DNA from: Umezawaea beigongshangensis
GTDB taxonomy: Bacteria > Actinomycetota > Actinomycetes > Mycobacteriales > Pseudonocardiaceae
Direction: 5' to 3'
Length of the DNA: 64,000 bases
NCBI RefSeq assembly: GCF_016464305.1
Contig: NZ_JAEIOJ010000001.1
Coordinates: 642,685 to 706,684, forward strand
Shown here one piece after another: positions 1 through 11,165 of the stretch. Below the pieces are notes generated by a model. That model was not told the DNA's origin. It did not search any database and saw only the letters and a list, made by a program, of their open reading frames with translations. The position numbers and the translations under genes were made by a program. Numbering within the stretch: position 1 is the stretch's first letter; every line of letters begins with the position of its first letter.

Positions 1-9
1 CCTGAATGG

Positions 10-459
10 TTGACCCCCGGTCTGCACACTGTCCGGGTGCTGTGCGTTGCAGGGCGACCGCTGAGGCCCACCACCTGGCTGGGCGTGCCGTTCCTGTTCG
101 TCGGCGCCGTGCTGGGCCTCACGGGGCTCGCCGGCCTGCTGATCGGCGTGTCCGACTCGCAGATCGCGCTCTCCACCCCCGTCTTCGGCGCCGCCACGGC
201 CGTCACCGCCGCGGCGGGCGCGACGGTGTGCTGGTCGTCGTCGCGACAGCGCCGGTGGCTGCGCTGGCCCTACCCCGCCGCCGTCCTGGCCGTCGGCGTC
301 CTCGCGGGCGGGGTCGAGGTGCCCGTCCTCGCGGTCGTCGCGCTCGGGCTCCCCGCGACCGGGTGGCTCGTCCGCCAGTACGTCGTGGAACGGCGGCGCA
401 CCGAGGAACTAGCGGCGGCCGGTCACCGCGACCTCGACTTCACCTCCACGAGCTGCTGA
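10..459 (+). CDS. Small multi-pass membrane protein, function unknown
   Basis: The protein of up to 149 residues has three to four hydrophobic stretches, roughly residues 20-47, 57-73 and 88-115. A charged C-terminal tail contains a VVERRRTEELAAAG segment, so it looks like a small integral membrane protein. The reading frame stays open to the window edge. The first start inside the window is TTG at 10 and a GTG at 37 is equally plausible, so the true start may lie outside. No family is recognised. It converges with rho, and the two genes share the strong hairpin between them. Confidence 0.5.
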   Translation: MTPGLHTVRVLCVAGRPLRPTTWLGVPFLFVGAVLGLTGLAGLLIGVSDSQIALSTPVFGAATAVTAAAGATVCWSSSRQRRWLRWPYPAAVLAVGVLAGGVEVPVLAVVALGLPATGWLVRQYVVERRRTEELAAAGHRDLDFTSTSC

Positions 460-486
460 CCAGCGCGAACCGCGAAGAACGACGAG

Positions 487-530
487 CGCGAGAGGCCCCC
501 GCTCCGAAGTCGGAGCGGGGGCCTCTCGCG
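487..530. terminator. Bidirectional hairpin terminator between the membrane gene and rho
   Basis: A perfect 20-bp inverted repeat (arms 487-506 and 511-530) encloses the 4-nt loop AAGT. It lies 14 bases beyond the stop of rho and 27 beyond that of the convergent gene. There is no U-tract, which is usual in high-GC actinomycetes. Confidence 0.85.
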
Positions 531-544
531 CGGGTGCCGACGAC

Positions 545-2590
545 TCAGTCGTTGTCGGAACCCGGGGTGGTCTTCGCGACCTGCATCAGGAACTCGATGT
601 TGGTCCGGCTCTTGCGGAGCCGGTCCAGCAGCAGGTCGATGGCCTGCTGGCTGTCGAGCGCGTGCAGCACGCGGCGGAGCTTGTGCATGACCGCCAGCTC
701 GTCGGGCGACAGGAGCAGCTCCTCCTTGCGGGTGCCGGACGGGTCGACGTCCACCGCGGGGAAGGTGCGCTTGTCGGCGATCTTGCGGTCGAGCTTGAGC
801 TCGGCGTTGCCGGTGCCCTTGAACTCCTCGAAGATCACCGTGTCCATCGTCGAACCGGTCTCCACCAGCGCCGTGGCGAAGATGGTCAGCGATCCACCGT
901 TCTCGATGTTGCGCGCGGCACCCAGGAAGCGCTTCGGCGGGTACAGCGCCGTCGAGTCGACACCACCGGACAGGATGCGGCCCGACGCGGGCGCGGCCAG
1001 GTTGTAGGCACGCCCCAGCCGGGTGATCGAGTCGAGCAGCACGACCACGTCGTGACCCATCTCGACCAGGCGCTTGGCCCGCTCGATGGACAGTTCGGCC
1101 ACAGTGGTGTGGTCGCCCGGCGGACGGTCGAAGGTCGAGGCGATGACCTCTCCCTTCACCGAGCGCTGCATGTCGGTGACCTCTTCCGGCCGCTCGTCGA
1201 CCAGCACGACCATGAGGTGGCACTCGGGGTTGTTCGTCGTGATCGCGTTCGCGATCGACTGCAGCACCGAGGTCTTGCCGGCCTTCGGGGGCGACACGAT
1301 GAGCGCGCGCTGCCCCTTGCCGATCGGCATCACCAGGTCGATGACGCGCGTGGTGAGGATGTGCGACTCGGTCTCCAGGCGCAGACGCTCGTTCGGGTAG
1401 AGCGGCGTCAGCTTGGTGAACTCGGGCCGGTTGCGCACCTCGTCGGGCGCGAGCCCGTTGATGCTGTCCACCCTGACCAGCGGGTTGAACTTCTGCCGCT
1501 GCTGCTCGCCGTCGCGCGGCTGGCGCACGGCGCCCGAGATGGCGTCACCGCGGCGCAGGCCGTACTTGCGGACCAGCGACAACGACACGTAGACGTCGTT
1601 CGGACCGGCGAGGTAGCCGGACGTGCGGACGAACGCGTAGTTCTCCAGGACGTCCAGGATGCCCGCGACGGGCAGCAGGACGTCGTCGTCCCGCACCTCG
1701 GTGTCGGGGTTGACCACACCGCCCTCACCGCGGCCACCGCGGCGGCGGCGGTCCCGGAAGCGGCGACCGCGACGGCCACCGGCCTCGTCGTCGTCGTCCT
1801 CGACCGGGGCGTTCTGCCGGTCGTTCTGGCGGTCGTTCTGACGACCGCGACCCTGACCGCGCTCGCTCCGGTCACCGCGCTCGCCCCGGTCACCGCGCTC
1901 GCCCCGGTCACCGCGCTCGCCCCGGTTGCCGCGCTCCTGGCGCTCGCCGCGCTCCTGCTGGCGGTCGCCCTGGGCACGCTCGCCCTGCTGACGGTCGCCC
2001 TGCTGACGGTCGCCCTGGGCACGCTCGCCCTGGGGACGCTCGGCCTGCTGGCGGTCCTGCTGGGGACGCTCGGCGGTCTGGGTGTCACCACCGGCCTCGG
2101 GACTGCCCGCGGCACGGCTGGAAGAACGGCGACGCCGGCTGTTGCGGCGGCCACCCTCCTCCTCGGTGCCGGTCGAGCGGTCGCCGGACTCGGCGGGACG
2201 CTCCGCCACGTCGAGCTGCTGCTGCGCCGGCTTCTCGGCCGGGGCCTCGGCGGACGCGGCAGGCTTCTCGGCGGCCTTGCGCGCGGCGGGAGCGGGCTGC
2301 TCGGTCTTGGCGACCGGCGGCGTCGCGGCAGTGCCCCGACCGGAGGTACCGCCCTGCCGCTCCTTGATCGCGGCGATCAGATCGCCCTTGCGCATGCCCG
2401 CGTTGACGGTGATGCCGAGTTGGCCGGCGAGCTCGCGCAGTTCGGCGAGCACCATGCCGGACAGGCCCGCGCGCTTGCGCGGGGAGCTGCCGTTGGAAGG
2501 GGTGGACAGAGCGGTCTCCTCAGCTCCGGAACTGGCAGCGGCATCGGGAGCGGAGACGATGTCGCCGCTCAGCAGATCGGTGTTGCTCAC
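545..2590 (-). CDS. rho: Transcription termination factor Rho
   Basis: Rho is the hexameric RNA-dependent ATPase that releases RNA polymerase at factor-dependent terminators. The 681-residue protein starts with a Rho N-terminal helical domain (about 40-80, GMVLAELRELAGQLGI). A long low-complexity region rich in Arg, Gly, Gln and Asp follows (about 85-280), typical of actinobacterial Rho and thought to add RNA binding. Next come the cold-shock-like RNA-binding domain (LENYAFVRTSGYLAG) and the ATPase core with Walker A PPKAGKTS, Walker B VVVLLDSITRLGRAYN and the secondary RNA-binding segments. The start is GTG at 2590, preceded by AAGGAC. The insert is encoded partly by tandem 18-bp repeats. 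It lies downstream of thrB on the same strand, behind a 438-bp leader. Confidence 0.97.
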   Translation of the reverse strand: MSNTDLLSGDIVSAPDAAASSGAEETALSTPSNGSSPRKRAGLSGMVLAELRELAGQLGITVNAGMRKGDLIAAIKERQGGTSGRGTAATPPVAKTEQPAPAARKAAEKPAASAEAPAEKPAQQQLDVAERPAESGDRSTGTEEEGGRRNSRRRRSSSRAAGSPEAGGDTQTAERPQQDRQQAERPQGERAQGDRQQGDRQQGERAQGDRQQERGERQERGNRGERGDRGERGDRGERGDRSERGQGRGRQNDRQNDRQNAPVEDDDDEAGGRRGRRFRDRRRRGGRGEGGVVNPDTEVRDDDVLLPVAGILDVLENYAFVRTSGYLAGPNDVYVSLSLVRKYGLRRGDAISGAVRQPRDGEQQRQKFNPLVRVDSINGLAPDEVRNRPEFTKLTPLYPNERLRLETESHILTTRVIDLVMPIGKGQRALIVSPPKAGKTSVLQSIANAITTNNPECHLMVVLVDERPEEVTDMQRSVKGEVIASTFDRPPGDHTTVAELSIERAKRLVEMGHDVVVLLDSITRLGRAYNLAAPASGRILSGGVDSTALYPPKRFLGAARNIENGGSLTIFATALVETGSTMDTVIFEEFKGTGNAELKLDRKIADKRTFPAVDVDPSGTRKEELLLSPDELAVMHKLRRVLHALDSQQAIDLLLDRLRKSRTNIEFLMQVAKTTPGSDND
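1861..1932. repeat. Four tandem 18-bp repeats inside rho
   Basis: Four consecutive copies of the unit GCTCGCCCCGGTCACCGC begin at 1861, 1879, 1897 and 1915. The first and last copies carry one or two changes. On the coding strand they encode the repeated Arg-Gly-Glu-Arg-Gly-Asp stretch of the Rho insertion domain. Slippage here would change the insert by six residues without a frameshift. Confidence 0.85.
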
Positions 2591-3028
2591 ACATGTCCTT
2601 CCTGACCGGGCCTCGCCTCCTACGCGGCCCAGCGGACCTGCTGGCCGACGGAATGCGGACCAGCAGTTCGTCCGGTGAAGGCGGCCCTCGCCGACGGCGC
2701 TGGTAGCGCTGGGGCGGCGGGTACCACCGGCACGGGACTTCTCAGATCACACGGCGATCGGGTGCCTCTCAGCCCTGACCCCGCCCTCGCGGCACGGGGT
2801 CCACTGACTGAAGGAATGCGACCCGGAACGAGTGTCCGGGCGCGGCACCGGCGCCCGTGCGCGCGGTGACTGATCGCCCCCGAGGGTAGACGCCGCTTCC
2901 TCCAGGTGCAACAACCGGGTGCCAGCGCGTCGCGCTTCTCACGGCGAGCCGCCTCGCCCCGGCGTTCCGGTCCGCTCTCCCGGAGCGTGCGGGGAGAGGT
3001 CCGCGCAGGCCGAACGGGCGAGTCGCGC
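2591..3028 (-). other. 438-bp thrB-rho intergenic region (rho leader)
   Basis: No gene is supported here; the open frames are GC-rich shadows. The segment would contain the 5' leader of rho, whose transcript is often autoregulated by attenuation in bacteria. A CTCTCCC/GGGAGAG inverted repeat around 2976-2999 is the only evident structure. No promoter could be assigned with confidence. Confidence 0.4.
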
Positions 3029-3904
3029 TCACCCGAGCGGACGCACCCGCACGCCCTCGACGTCGACCGGCACGGACCGCACCTCGAACTCGCTCAGGTC
3101 GAGTCCGGGGGGCAGCTCCCCGCCGCGCGGGAGGGCCAGCACGGTGGGCCCGGCGCCCGAGACCGCCGCCGGCACCCCGGCCGCCCTCAGCTCCTCGACC
3201 ACCCGGACGGTGGCGGGCCACGCGGGTTCCCGGTAGTGCTGGTGCAACCGGTCCTCGGTGGCCGCCAGCAGGTGCGAGGGGTCGCGGGTCAGCGCGTGCA
3301 CGGCCAGCGCCGCGCGCCCGGCGGCGAAGGCCGCGTCGGCGTGCGGGACGGTCGGCGGGAGAAGTCCGCGAGTGGTCTTCGTCGACGACTCGTGCGTCGG
3401 GACCAGCACGACGGGCCGCAGGTCGGGGTGGGGGTCGAGCCGGACGGCGTGGTGGTCCGCCCCGTCCGACCAGGCCACCACGAGCCCGCCCAGCAGACTG
3501 GCCGCCGCGTTGTCGGCGTGCCCCTCGAACTCGGCCGCGAGCTGGAGCGCCGCCGCTCCCGGCTCGACGCCCGCGAGGGCGTGCGCGGCGACCACGCCCG
3601 CCACCGCGGCGGCGGCGGAGGACCCGAGGCCGCGCGAGTGCGGTATGGCGTTGCGGCACTCCAGCGACAGACCGGGCACGGAGAGGTCCAGTCGCGCGCA
3701 CGCCGCGCGGAACGCCCGCACGACGAGGTGGCTCTCGTCCGTCGGCACGTCCCGCGCGCCCTCGCCCTCCACGTGCACGCGCAGGCCGTGGCCGACCAGG
3801 CGCACGTCGACGACGTCGTGCACGGCCAGCGCCATGCCGAGGGCGTCGAACCCGGAGCCGAGGTTCGCCGTGGAGGCGGGGACGGTGACTCTGACGCCGT
3901 TCAT
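3029..3904 (-). CDS. thrB: Homoserine kinase
   Basis: ThrB phosphorylates L-homoserine with ATP to O-phosphohomoserine, the substrate of threonine synthase. The 291-residue protein is a GHMP kinase. It has the N-terminal [15 protein letters not shown] segment, the ATP-binding loop [16 protein letters not shown] around residues 84-99 and the C-terminal GAGPTVLAL motif. It follows thrC after a 36-bp gap and is the last gene of the threonine block, so hom, thrC and thrB are probably cotranscribed. Confidence 0.96.
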   Translation of the reverse strand: MNGVRVTVPASTANLGSGFDALGMALAVHDVVDVRLVGHGLRVHVEGEGARDVPTDESHLVVRAFRAACARLDLSVPGLSLECRNAIPHSRGLGSSAAAAVAGVVAAHALAGVEPGAAALQLAAEFEGHADNAAASLLGGLVVAWSDGADHHAVRLDPHPDLRPVVLVPTHESSTKTTRGLLPPTVPHADAAFAAGRAALAVHALTRDPSHLLAATEDRLHQHYREPAWPATVRVVEELRAAGVPAAVSGAGPTVLALPRGGELPPGLDLSEFEVRSVPVDVEGVRVRPLG

Positions 3905-3940
3905 GTCTCGTTCCAGCTCAACGGGTTCGCGACCGATCGG

Positions 3941-5017
3941 TCACGACAGGTCCAGCGCCGCGGCCACCGCGGTCGGGTCCACCGGCACCGGGGCGAACTC
4001 CGGCACCTCCAGCAGGGCGGTGTCCGGGTCCTTCAGGCCGTGGCCGGTGACCGTGCACACGACCGTCGAGCCCTTCGGCAGGCGTCCGTCGGCCGCCGTG
4101 GCCAGCAGACCGGCGACGCTCGTCGCGGAGGCGGGCTCCACGAAGATCCCCTCGCGGGAGGCGAGCAGCCGGTACGCCTCCAGGATCTTCTCGTCGGTCA
4201 CGCTCTCGAACAGGCCGCCCGACTCCTGCTGCGCCGTCACGGCGCCGGTCCAGGAGGCGGGGCTGCCGACGCGGATGGCCGTGGCGATCGTCTCCGGCTC
4301 CGAGACCGGACGGCCCAGCACCAGCGGCGCCGCGCCCGCGGCCTGGAAGCCGAACATGCGCGGCGCCGCGTCCACGAGGCCGTCGGCGGCGTAGTCGGAG
4401 TAACCGCGCCAGTACGCGGTGATGTTGCCCGCGTTGCCCACGGGCAGGCAGTGCACGTCGGGCGCGCGGCCCAGCACGTCGCAGATCTCCCACGCGGCCG
4501 TCTTCTGGCCGATCAGCCGCACCGGGTTGACCGAGTTCACCAGGGTCACCGGGTACTCGGCCGAGGTCTTGCGGGCCAGTTCGAGGCAGTCGTCGAAGTT
4601 GCCGTCGATCTGGAGGATCTTCGCGCCGTGCGACACGGCCTGCGCGAGCTTGCCCAGGGCGATCTTGCCGCGCGGCACGAGCACCGCGGCGGTCAGACCG
4701 GCCTTGGCGGCGTAGGCGGCGGCGGAGGCCGAGGTGTTGCCGGTGGAGGCGCAGATCACCGCCTGGATGCCGCTGGCCAGCGCGTGGGTCATGGCCACGG
4801 TCATACCGCGGTCCTTGAACGAGCCGGTGGGGTTCGCGCCCTCCACCTTCACGTACACCCGGCACCCGGTCAGCTCGGACAGGTGCTCCGCCTCGACCAG
4901 CGGGGTCCCGCCCTCGTGCAGGGTCACGACGCGCGCGCCGTCCGGCAGGGGGATGCGGTCCGCGTAGGCGTGCACGATCCCGGGCCAGCCCGGCCGGACA
5001 CCAGCCTGGATGGTCAT
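3941..5017 (-). CDS. thrC: Threonine synthase
   Basis: ThrC is the PLP enzyme that converts O-phosphohomoserine to threonine and phosphate. The 358-residue protein has the PLP-lysine motif [10 protein letters not shown] with Lys at about 68. It also has the [15 protein letters not shown] cofactor loop and a glycine-rich phosphate-binding loop ([12 protein letters not shown]). It begins within the last codons of hom (4-bp overlap at 5014-5017), consistent with translational coupling. The length is right for the short actinobacterial form. Confidence 0.96.
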   Translation of the reverse strand: MTIQAGVRPGWPGIVHAYADRIPLPDGARVVTLHEGGTPLVEAEHLSELTGCRVYVKVEGANPTGSFKDRGMTVAMTHALASGIQAVICASTGNTSASAAAYAAKAGLTAAVLVPRGKIALGKLAQAVSHGAKILQIDGNFDDCLELARKTSAEYPVTLVNSVNPVRLIGQKTAAWEICDVLGRAPDVHCLPVGNAGNITAYWRGYSDYAADGLVDAAPRMFGFQAAGAAPLVLGRPVSEPETIATAIRVGSPASWTGAVTAQQESGGLFESVTDEKILEAYRLLASREGIFVEPASATSVAGLLATAADGRLPKGSTVVCTVTGHGLKDPDTALLEVPEFAPVPVDPTAVAAALDLS

Positions 5018-6333
5018 TGTTCCTCACCTTCGACGCGCATCACGCTCACGACCTCCCGCACCACGGGCAGGCCACCGATCTTGTCCACCGTGGACCGCAG
5101 TGCCGCCTCCGGGGCGGCGTGGGTGACGATCACCAGGCTGGCGTCGTCCACCCGGCCCTGCTGGCGGACCGCGGCGATGCTCACGTCGTGCTCGGCGAAC
5201 ACGGCCGCGACCTGGGCGAGGACGCCCGCGCGGTCGGCCACGTCGAGGCTGAGGTGGTAGCGGGTGGGGGTCTGGCCCATCGGCCGGACCGGCAGCGCGG
5301 CGTAGGCGGACTCGCGCGGGCCGCGCCCGCTGACGACCCGGTTGCGCGCCACGGCGACGAGGTCGCCCAGGACGGCGCTCGCGGTGGGAGCGCCACCGGC
5401 GCCCTGGCCGTAGAACATCATCTCGCCCGCGGCGTCGGCCTCCACGAACACGGCGTTGAACGCGCCGCCCACACCCGCGAGGGGGTGGCTGCGCGGGATC
5501 ATCGCCGGGTGCACCCGCACGGCGACGGACTCGGTGGTCGAGCCGTCCTGCGCGGTGTCGGTGACGCGCTCGCAGATCGCGAGGAGCTTGACCGTGCGGC
5601 CCAGCCCCTTCGCGGCGGCGATGTCGGCCGCGCTGACCGCCGAGATGCCCTCGCGGTGCACGTCGGAGGCGGTGACCCTGGTGTGGAACGCGAGCGAGGC
5701 CAGGATCGCGGCCTTGGACGCGGCGTCGTACCCGTCGACGTCCGCCGTCGGGTCCGCCTCGGCGTAGCCCAGCCTGCTGGCCTCCTCCAGGGTCTCGGAG
5801 TACCCGGCCCCGGTGGAGTCCATCGCGGAGAGGATGAAGTTCGTGGTGCCGTTGACGATGCCCATCACCCTGGTGATGCGGTCACCGGCGAGGGACTCGC
5901 GCAGCGGGCGCAGCAGCGGGATCGCGCCCGCCACCGCCGCCTCGAAGTACAGGTCGGCCCCGGAGGCGTCGGCCGCCTCGGACAGCTCGGCGGAGTGCTC
6001 CGCGAGCAGCGCCTTGTTCGCCGTGACGACGGACTTGCCGGCGCGCAGCGCCCGCAGCAGCAGCGTCCTGGCGGGCTCGATGCCGCCGATGACCTCCACG
6101 ACCACGTCCACGTCGGAGTCGACCAGGGCGACGGCGTCGGTGGTGAGCAGCTCCTCGGGCACCTCGCGGTGCTTGTTCGGCCTGCGCACGGCGATGCCGG
6201 TCAGCTCCACGGGCGCTCCCACACGCGCCGTCAGGTCACCGGCCTGGTCGGTCAGCAGCCGGACGACCTCCGTGCCGACCGTGCCGCAGCCCAGCAGCGC
6301 GACCTTGATCGGTTCGTCTCCCGACACCCTCAC
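5014..6333 (-). CDS. hom: Homoserine dehydrogenase
   Basis: This enzyme reduces aspartate semialdehyde to homoserine, the branch point to threonine and methionine. The 439-residue protein has an N-terminal NAD(P) fold ([15 protein letters not shown]) and the catalytic domain ([13 protein letters not shown], the [18 protein letters not shown] motif). A C-terminal ACT domain from about 350 ([19 protein letters not shown]) implies allosteric feedback, usually by threonine. The gene overlaps lysA and thrC by 4 bp each in ATGA-type junctions. Confidence 0.97.
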   Translation of the reverse strand: MRVSGDEPIKVALLGCGTVGTEVVRLLTDQAGDLTARVGAPVELTGIAVRRPNKHREVPEELLTTDAVALVDSDVDVVVEVIGGIEPARTLLLRALRAGKSVVTANKALLAEHSAELSEAADASGADLYFEAAVAGAIPLLRPLRESLAGDRITRVMGIVNGTTNFILSAMDSTGAGYSETLEEASRLGYAEADPTADVDGYDAASKAAILASLAFHTRVTASDVHREGISAVSAADIAAAKGLGRTVKLLAICERVTDTAQDGSTTESVAVRVHPAMIPRSHPLAGVGGAFNAVFVEADAAGEMMFYGQGAGGAPTASAVLGDLVAVARNRVVSGRGPRESAYAALPVRPMGQTPTRYHLSLDVADRAGVLAQVAAVFAEHDVSIAAVRQQGRVDDASLVIVTHAAPEAALRSTVDKIGGLPVVREVVSVMRVEGEEQ

Positions 6334-7754
6334 ACCTCCAGGCGGAACAGGTCGTCCTCGGTCTCCCGGCGCAGCACCAGCCGCGCCCGGCCCTCCTCCA
6401 CGGCGACCATCGCGGGTCGCAGGAGGCGGTTGTAGCTGCTGGCCATCGAGTAGCAGTAGGCGCCGGTGGCGGCCACGGCGAGCAGGTCGCCCGGCGCGAG
6501 GTCGCCCGGCAGCCAGCAGTCGCGCACGACCACGTCACCGGACTCGCAGTGCTTGCCGACGACGCGGGACAGCGCCGCACCGGCGTCGGGCTCCGCCCCG
6601 CGCGAGACGACCCGGCAGTCGTAGACCGCGTCGTAGAGGGCGGTGCGGATGTTGTCGCTCATGCCGCCGTCGACGCTCACGTAGCGGCGGCTCGCCCCCG
6701 CGTCGAGCTGCACGTCCTTGATCGTGCCGACCTCGTAGAGCGTCACCGTGCTGGGCCCCACGATGGCGCGGCCCGGCTCGACGGCGATCTTCGGCAGGGG
6801 CAGTCCCTGCTGCTCGCACTCCTTCCGCACGATGTCGTGCAGCTGCCGCGCCAGCTCGGCGGGCGGCGGCGGGTCGTCGTCCGGCGTGTAGGCGATGCCC
6901 AGACCACCGCCGAGGTCGACGGTCGTCAGCGACTCCAGCTTCTCGGCGCCGTGCTCCTCGCGCAGGTCGGCGAGCAGCTGGATCACGCGGCGCGCGGCGA
7001 TCTCGAAGCCGCTGGCGTCGAAGATCTGCGAGCCGATGTGGCTGTGCAGGCCGATCAGCCGCAGCCCGTCGGCCTTGATCACCCGGCGGGCGGCCTCGAC
7101 CGCGCCGCCCGCGGACAGCGAGAAGCCGAACTTCTGGTCCTCGTGGGCGGTCGCGATGAACTCGTGCGTGTGCGCCTCGACACCGACGGTCACCCGGATC
7201 ATCACCGGCTGCACGACACCGCGGTCGCGGGCGATCTGGTCGAGCCGGGCGATCTCGTAGAACGAGTCGAGCACCACGGCCCCGATCCCCGCCTCGACGG
7301 CGGCGACCAGCTCCGGCACGGACTTGTTGTTGCCGTGCAGCGCGATCCGCTCGGCCGGGAAGTCGGCGCGCAGCGCCACGGCCAGCTCGCCGCCGCTGCA
7401 CACGTCGAGGCTCAGCCCCTCCTCCGCGACCCAGCGCGCGACCGTCGTCGACAGGAACGCCTTGGACGCGTAGTGCACGAGAGTCGGGTCGCCGAACGCC
7501 TCGGCGTGGTCGCGGCAGCGGGAGCGGAAGTCGGCCTCGTCCATCACGAACAGCGGCGTGCCGTACTCCTCCGCGAGGCCGCGCACGTCCACGCCCGCGA
7601 TGCGCACGGCGCCGTCGTCACCGCGCTCGGCGCCGCGCGGCCACACGTTCGGGTGCAGCGCGTCGATCTCGTCCGGCCCGACGGGCCGGTTGCCCGCGGT
7701 GCTGCCGGGGAGCAGGACGTCGGCGTGGCGGGGACCCGCGGGGTGCGCCCTCAT
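6330..7754 (-). CDS. lysA: Diaminopimelate decarboxylase
   Basis: LysA decarboxylates meso-diaminopimelate to lysine, the last step of lysine synthesis. From the ATG at 7754 the protein has 474 residues. It has an alanine-racemase-like barrel with the PLP lysine in [10 protein letters not shown] (about residue 98), the [10 protein letters not shown] motif and the active-site CESGD near the C-terminus. The ATG at 7754 shares one base with the argS stop (TGATG), so this start was chosen over an upstream one that would overlap argS by 135 bases. The placement between argS and hom is the common actinobacterial order. Confidence 0.96.
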   Translation of the reverse strand: MRAHPAGPRHADVLLPGSTAGNRPVGPDEIDALHPNVWPRGAERGDDGAVRIAGVDVRGLAEEYGTPLFVMDEADFRSRCRDHAEAFGDPTLVHYASKAFLSTTVARWVAEEGLSLDVCSGGELAVALRADFPAERIALHGNNKSVPELVAAVEAGIGAVVLDSFYEIARLDQIARDRGVVQPVMIRVTVGVEAHTHEFIATAHEDQKFGFSLSAGGAVEAARRVIKADGLRLIGLHSHIGSQIFDASGFEIAARRVIQLLADLREEHGAEKLESLTTVDLGGGLGIAYTPDDDPPPPAELARQLHDIVRKECEQQGLPLPKIAVEPGRAIVGPSTVTLYEVGTIKDVQLDAGASRRYVSVDGGMSDNIRTALYDAVYDCRVVSRGAEPDAGAALSRVVGKHCESGDVVVRDCWLPGDLAPGDLLAVAATGAYCYSMASSYNRLLRPAMVAVEEGRARLVLRRETEDDLFRLEV

Positions 7755-9415
7755 CACATGCGCTCCGGTGCGCTCACGCCCAGCACCGCCAGGCCGTTGG
7801 CGAAGACCTGCCTGGTGGCCGCGCACAGCTGGAGCCGCGCCCGGTGCAGCGGGGTCGTCTCCTCGTCGCCGCGCGGCAGCACCCGGCACGCCTCGTAGAA
7901 GCGGTGGTAGTCACCGGCGAGCTGCTCCAGGTAGCGGGCCACCCGGTGCGGTTCGCGCAGCTCGGCGGCAGCGCCGACGACGCGCGGGAACTCGCCGATG
8001 GTGCGGATCAGGTCGCCCTCCCGGTCGTGCGCGAGCAGGCTCAGGTCGGCCTCGGCCGGGTCGCCGGGGGCGAGGCCCAGGTCGGCGGCGTTGCGCAGCA
8101 GCGATGCGAGCCGCGAGTGCGCGTACTGCACGTAGAAGACCGGGTTGTCGTTGGTGTGCTTGCGCAGCAGGTCCAGGTCCAGGTCCAGGGACGAGTCGAC
8201 CGAGGAGCGGGTCATCGAGTAGCGGGCGGCGTCCACGCCGACCGCGCCGACCAGGTCCTCCATCGTGATGACGGTCCCGGCGCGCTTGCTCATCCGCACC
8301 GGCTTGCCCTCGCTGACGAGGTTCACCATCTGCCCGATGAGCACCTCGACGGCGGCCGGGTCGTCGCCCAGCGCCGCCGCGGCGGCCTTGAGGCGGCCGA
8401 TGTAGCCGTGGTGGTCGGCGCCGAGCATGTAGATGCACAGGTCGAAGCCGCGGGACCGCTTGTCCTTGAGGTAGGCGATGTCACCGGCGATGTAGGCGGG
8501 GTCGCCGTCGCTCTTGATGACGACGCGGTCCTTGTCGTCGCCGAACTCGGTGGAGCGCAGCCACCACGCGCCGTTCTCGAAGTAGAGCGCGCCGGAGGTC
8601 TTGAGCGCCTCGACGGCTTCGCCCACGGCGCCGCTGCGGTGCAGCGAGTCCTCGTGGAAGAACACGTCGAAGTCGGTGCCGAACTCGTGCAGGCTCTGCT
8701 TGATCTCGGTGAACATCAGGGTGACGCCGACGCGCCGGAACGCCTCGTGCCGCTCCTGCTCGGGCAGCGACAGCACGCTCGGCTCCTGCCGGAGGACCTC
8801 GGCGGCGATGTCGTTGACGTAGGCGCCCGCGTAGCCGTCCTCGGGGGCGGACTCGCCCAGGGCGGCGGCGATCAGCGACCGCACGAAGCGGTCGATCTGG
8901 GCGCCGGCGTCGTTGAAGTAGTACTCGCGGGTCACGTCGGCGCCGCGGGCGGACAGCACGCGGCCCAGCGCGTCGCCCACGGCGGCCCAGCGGGCTCCGC
9001 CGAGGTGGATGGGGCCGGTCGGGTTCGCCGAGACGAACTCCAGGTTGATCCGGGTGCCGGCCAGCTCCTCGCCGCGGCCGTAGCCGTCGGCGGCGCGCAG
9101 CGCCTCCAGGACGATCCCGCCCTGCGCGTCGGCGGCCAGGCGCAGGTTGAGGAACCCGGGACCGGCGACCTCGGCGGAGGCGATGGCGTCCTGTCCGGCG
9201 AGCGCCTCGGCGAGCCACGACGCGAGGTCGCGGGGCACCACGCCGATCTTCTTCGCGGTCTGGAGGGCCACGTTGGTGGCGTAGTCGCCGTGCTCCGGGT
9301 TGCGGGGACGCTCGATGGTCACCGCGGGAGGAAGAGCGGCGGTGTCGAGGCCGCGGCCGGCGAGCACGTCCACGGCCGTGGTCCGAACGAGTTCAGCGAG
9401 CGCAGCGGGGGTCAC
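7754..9415 (-). CDS. argS: Arginyl-tRNA synthetase
   Basis: ArgS charges tRNA-Arg with arginine. From the GTG at 9415 it has 553 residues. It has the N-terminal additional domain, the class I signature as [15 protein letters not shown] (HIGH-type), the [16 protein letters not shown] segment (KMSKS equivalent) and a C-terminal DALR anticodon-binding domain. The GTG start ([10 protein letters not shown]) gives the normal family N-terminus; the open frame extends 51 codons further upstream without homology-like sequence. It heads the argS-lysA-hom-thrC-thrB run. Confidence 0.96.
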   Translation of the reverse strand: MTPAALAELVRTTAVDVLAGRGLDTAALPPAVTIERPRNPEHGDYATNVALQTAKKIGVVPRDLASWLAEALAGQDAIASAEVAGPGFLNLRLAADAQGGIVLEALRAADGYGRGEELAGTRINLEFVSANPTGPIHLGGARWAAVGDALGRVLSARGADVTREYYFNDAGAQIDRFVRSLIAAALGESAPEDGYAGAYVNDIAAEVLRQEPSVLSLPEQERHEAFRRVGVTLMFTEIKQSLHEFGTDFDVFFHEDSLHRSGAVGEAVEALKTSGALYFENGAWWLRSTEFGDDKDRVVIKSDGDPAYIAGDIAYLKDKRSRGFDLCIYMLGADHHGYIGRLKAAAAALGDDPAAVEVLIGQMVNLVSEGKPVRMSKRAGTVITMEDLVGAVGVDAARYSMTRSSVDSSLDLDLDLLRKHTNDNPVFYVQYAHSRLASLLRNAADLGLAPGDPAEADLSLLAHDREGDLIRTIGEFPRVVGAAAELREPHRVARYLEQLAGDYHRFYEACRVLPRGDEETTPLHRARLQLCAATRQVFANGLAVLGVSAPERM

Positions 9416-9639
9416 CCCGGAAAGTCTAGGGAAGTGTTCGCGCTGGTCTCGACCGGGTTGCGGCAGTCCCGCACGGTGGGACGACGCGGTCCTCCGGCGG
9501 TGGCGGCCGCCACACGGCAATTGTGAACGCCTCTCGGGTCCCGCGTCGTGCTGACGGTGACCAGACACCGGTTCCCTACACTGGCGAGGAGCAGTCGTCC
9601 GGATGCGGTGGACGGAAGAGAACGAGACCTGAGGCGGAC

Positions 9640-10452
9640 ATGACCAGCGGCAAGAAGACGAAGGCGGCGCGCAACAGCGTGCAGGCCGCGCGATCCTCGG
9701 TGGTCGCGAGCAGGCCCAAGCCCTGGGGAACCATCATCGCCGTGATCGCGGTGGTGGCGCTGGCCGGTGGCGTGTTCGGGTACGCGTACATGAAGATCTC
9801 CGACCAGAACGCGCGCGAGGCCGCCCTCGCGAGGTGGAACCCGTCGGAGAGCAACCAGGACCCGTCGGACCAGATCCAGGGCGTCGTGAAGAAGACCTAC
9901 GACGCGGGCAAGCACGTGACGGCCGACCAGCGCGTCGCCTACGACCAGTCGCCCCCCTTCGGCGGGCCGCACGACGGCGTGTGGGCCGACTGCACCGGTG
10001 TCGTCTACGACACGGCCGTGCGCACCGAGAACATGGTCCACGGCATGGAGCACGGCGCCGTGTGGATCGCCTACGACCCGGACCGGGTGACCGGTGACGC
10101 GCTGGAGAAGCTGAAGGCGAAGGCCGACGGCCAGCAGTTCACGATGCTGTCGCCCTACCCCGGCCTGGACAAGCCCGTCTCGGTGCAGTCCTGGGGCCAC
10201 CAGCTCAAGGTGGACAGCGCCGACGACGAGCGGATCGACCAGTTCGTCCAGTCGCTGCGCCGCAACCAGTACACCTACCCCGAGGTCGGCGCGACCTGCG
10301 ACGCGACCGGCAGCACGTTCGACGTGAGCAACCCGCCGCCGTTCGTCGCCGAGGCCCCCGGCCCCGACGCCGTGCCGATGGACGGTGGCCAGGCCGCGAC
10401 CGACGAGGCCGTGCCGAGCGCGGCCCCGTCCACGACGCCCAGCGGGAGCTGA
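9640..10452 (+). CDS. DUF3105 membrane-anchored protein
   Basis: The 270-residue protein starts with a basic cytoplasmic tail, then one transmembrane helix (about 33-55, [20 protein letters not shown]). The extracellular domain matches DUF3105, with [34 protein letters not shown] and a C-terminal Cys. A Pro/Ser/Thr tail follows. The start is ATG at 9640 after GAGG. It is six bases from the DUF305 gene downstream, a pairing seen widely in actinobacteria. Function is unknown; the His/Cys pattern would suit metal or thiol chemistry outside the membrane. Confidence 0.88.
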   Translation: MTSGKKTKAARNSVQAARSSVVASRPKPWGTIIAVIAVVALAGGVFGYAYMKISDQNAREAALARWNPSESNQDPSDQIQGVVKKTYDAGKHVTADQRVAYDQSPPFGGPHDGVWADCTGVVYDTAVRTENMVHGMEHGAVWIAYDPDRVTGDALEKLKAKADGQQFTMLSPYPGLDKPVSVQSWGHQLKVDSADDERIDQFVQSLRRNQYTYPEVGATCDATGSTFDVSNPPPFVAEAPGPDAVPMDGGQAATDEAVPSAAPSTTPSGS

Positions 10453-10457
10453 CACCC

Positions 10458-11165
10458 GTGATCGACACCGAGCAGGAGCACGAGGCGCCCGCGGTCGACG
10501 ACGAGACCGGGCGGGGCACCGCGGCCCGCACCTTCGTCATCACGGCGGCCGTGCTCGCGGTGCTCCTGCTCGGTGCCGCCGTGGGGCTGCTGGTCAAGCT
10601 CCCCGGCTCCGACTCCTCCGCTCCCGTCCCGGCCGCCGACTCGGTGGACGTCGGGTTCGCCCAGGACATGTCCACGCACCACCTCCAGGGGGTGCAGATG
10701 GCCAACATCGCGCGCGACCAGAGCAGCGACCTCGCGGTCCGCCAGCTCGCGTTCGACATCGCCAGCACGCAGCTGGAGCAGGTCGGCCGCATGAAGGGCT
10801 GGCTGAGCATGTGGGCTCAGCCCGAGCAGTCCCCCACCGGCGAGCACATGGCGTGGATGTCGAACGACGCCGCGCACGCCCACGGGGCGACGACCGCCGC
10901 GACCGGGTCGTCCCCGATGCCGGGCATGGCCACCGCCGACGAGCTGGCGAAGCTGCGCGGCCTGTCCGGCACCGAGTTCGACGTCTACTTCCTCCAGCTC
11001 ATGCTCCGCCACCACGAGGGCGGCTCCTCGATGGCCGCCCACGCCGCCGACCACGCCGCCGAGCCCGTGCTGCGCAACCTCGCCGACAACATGCTGAAGT
11101 CCCAGGCCAGCGAGTCGGAGTACATGAAGTCCCTGCTGACCGAACGCAACGCCCAACCCCTGTGA
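10458..11165 (+). CDS. DUF305 secreted/membrane-anchored protein
   Basis: The 235-residue protein has one N-terminal transmembrane segment (about 24-47) and then a four-helix DUF305 (ferritin-like) domain. The domain carries the paired FAQDMSTHHLQGVQMA and YFLQLMLRHHEGGSSMA motifs. The HH and Met residues resemble metal-binding positions. A Met/His-containing linker lies between the two halves. The start is GTG at 10458, five bases past the DUF3105 stop, so the two are an operon. A role in copper or other metal handling is inferred from the family only. Confidence 0.88.
   Translation: MIDTEQEHEAPAVDDETGRGTAARTFVITAAVLAVLLLGAAVGLLVKLPGSDSSAPVPAADSVDVGFAQDMSTHHLQGVQMANIARDQSSDLAVRQLAFDIASTQLEQVGRMKGWLSMWAQPEQSPTGEHMAWMSNDAAHAHGATTAATGSSPMPGMATADELAKLRGLSGTEFDVYFLQLMLRHHEGGSSMAAHAADHAAEPVLRNLADNMLKSQASESEYMKSLLTERNAQPL

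Noticed and set aside
662-2605. A 647-residue frame opposite rho
   Set aside because: It mirrors the Rho coding sequence and has no motif or start context.
2906-5260. A 784-residue plus-strand frame opposite thrB and thrC
   Set aside because: It is a shadow of two clearly identified enzymes.
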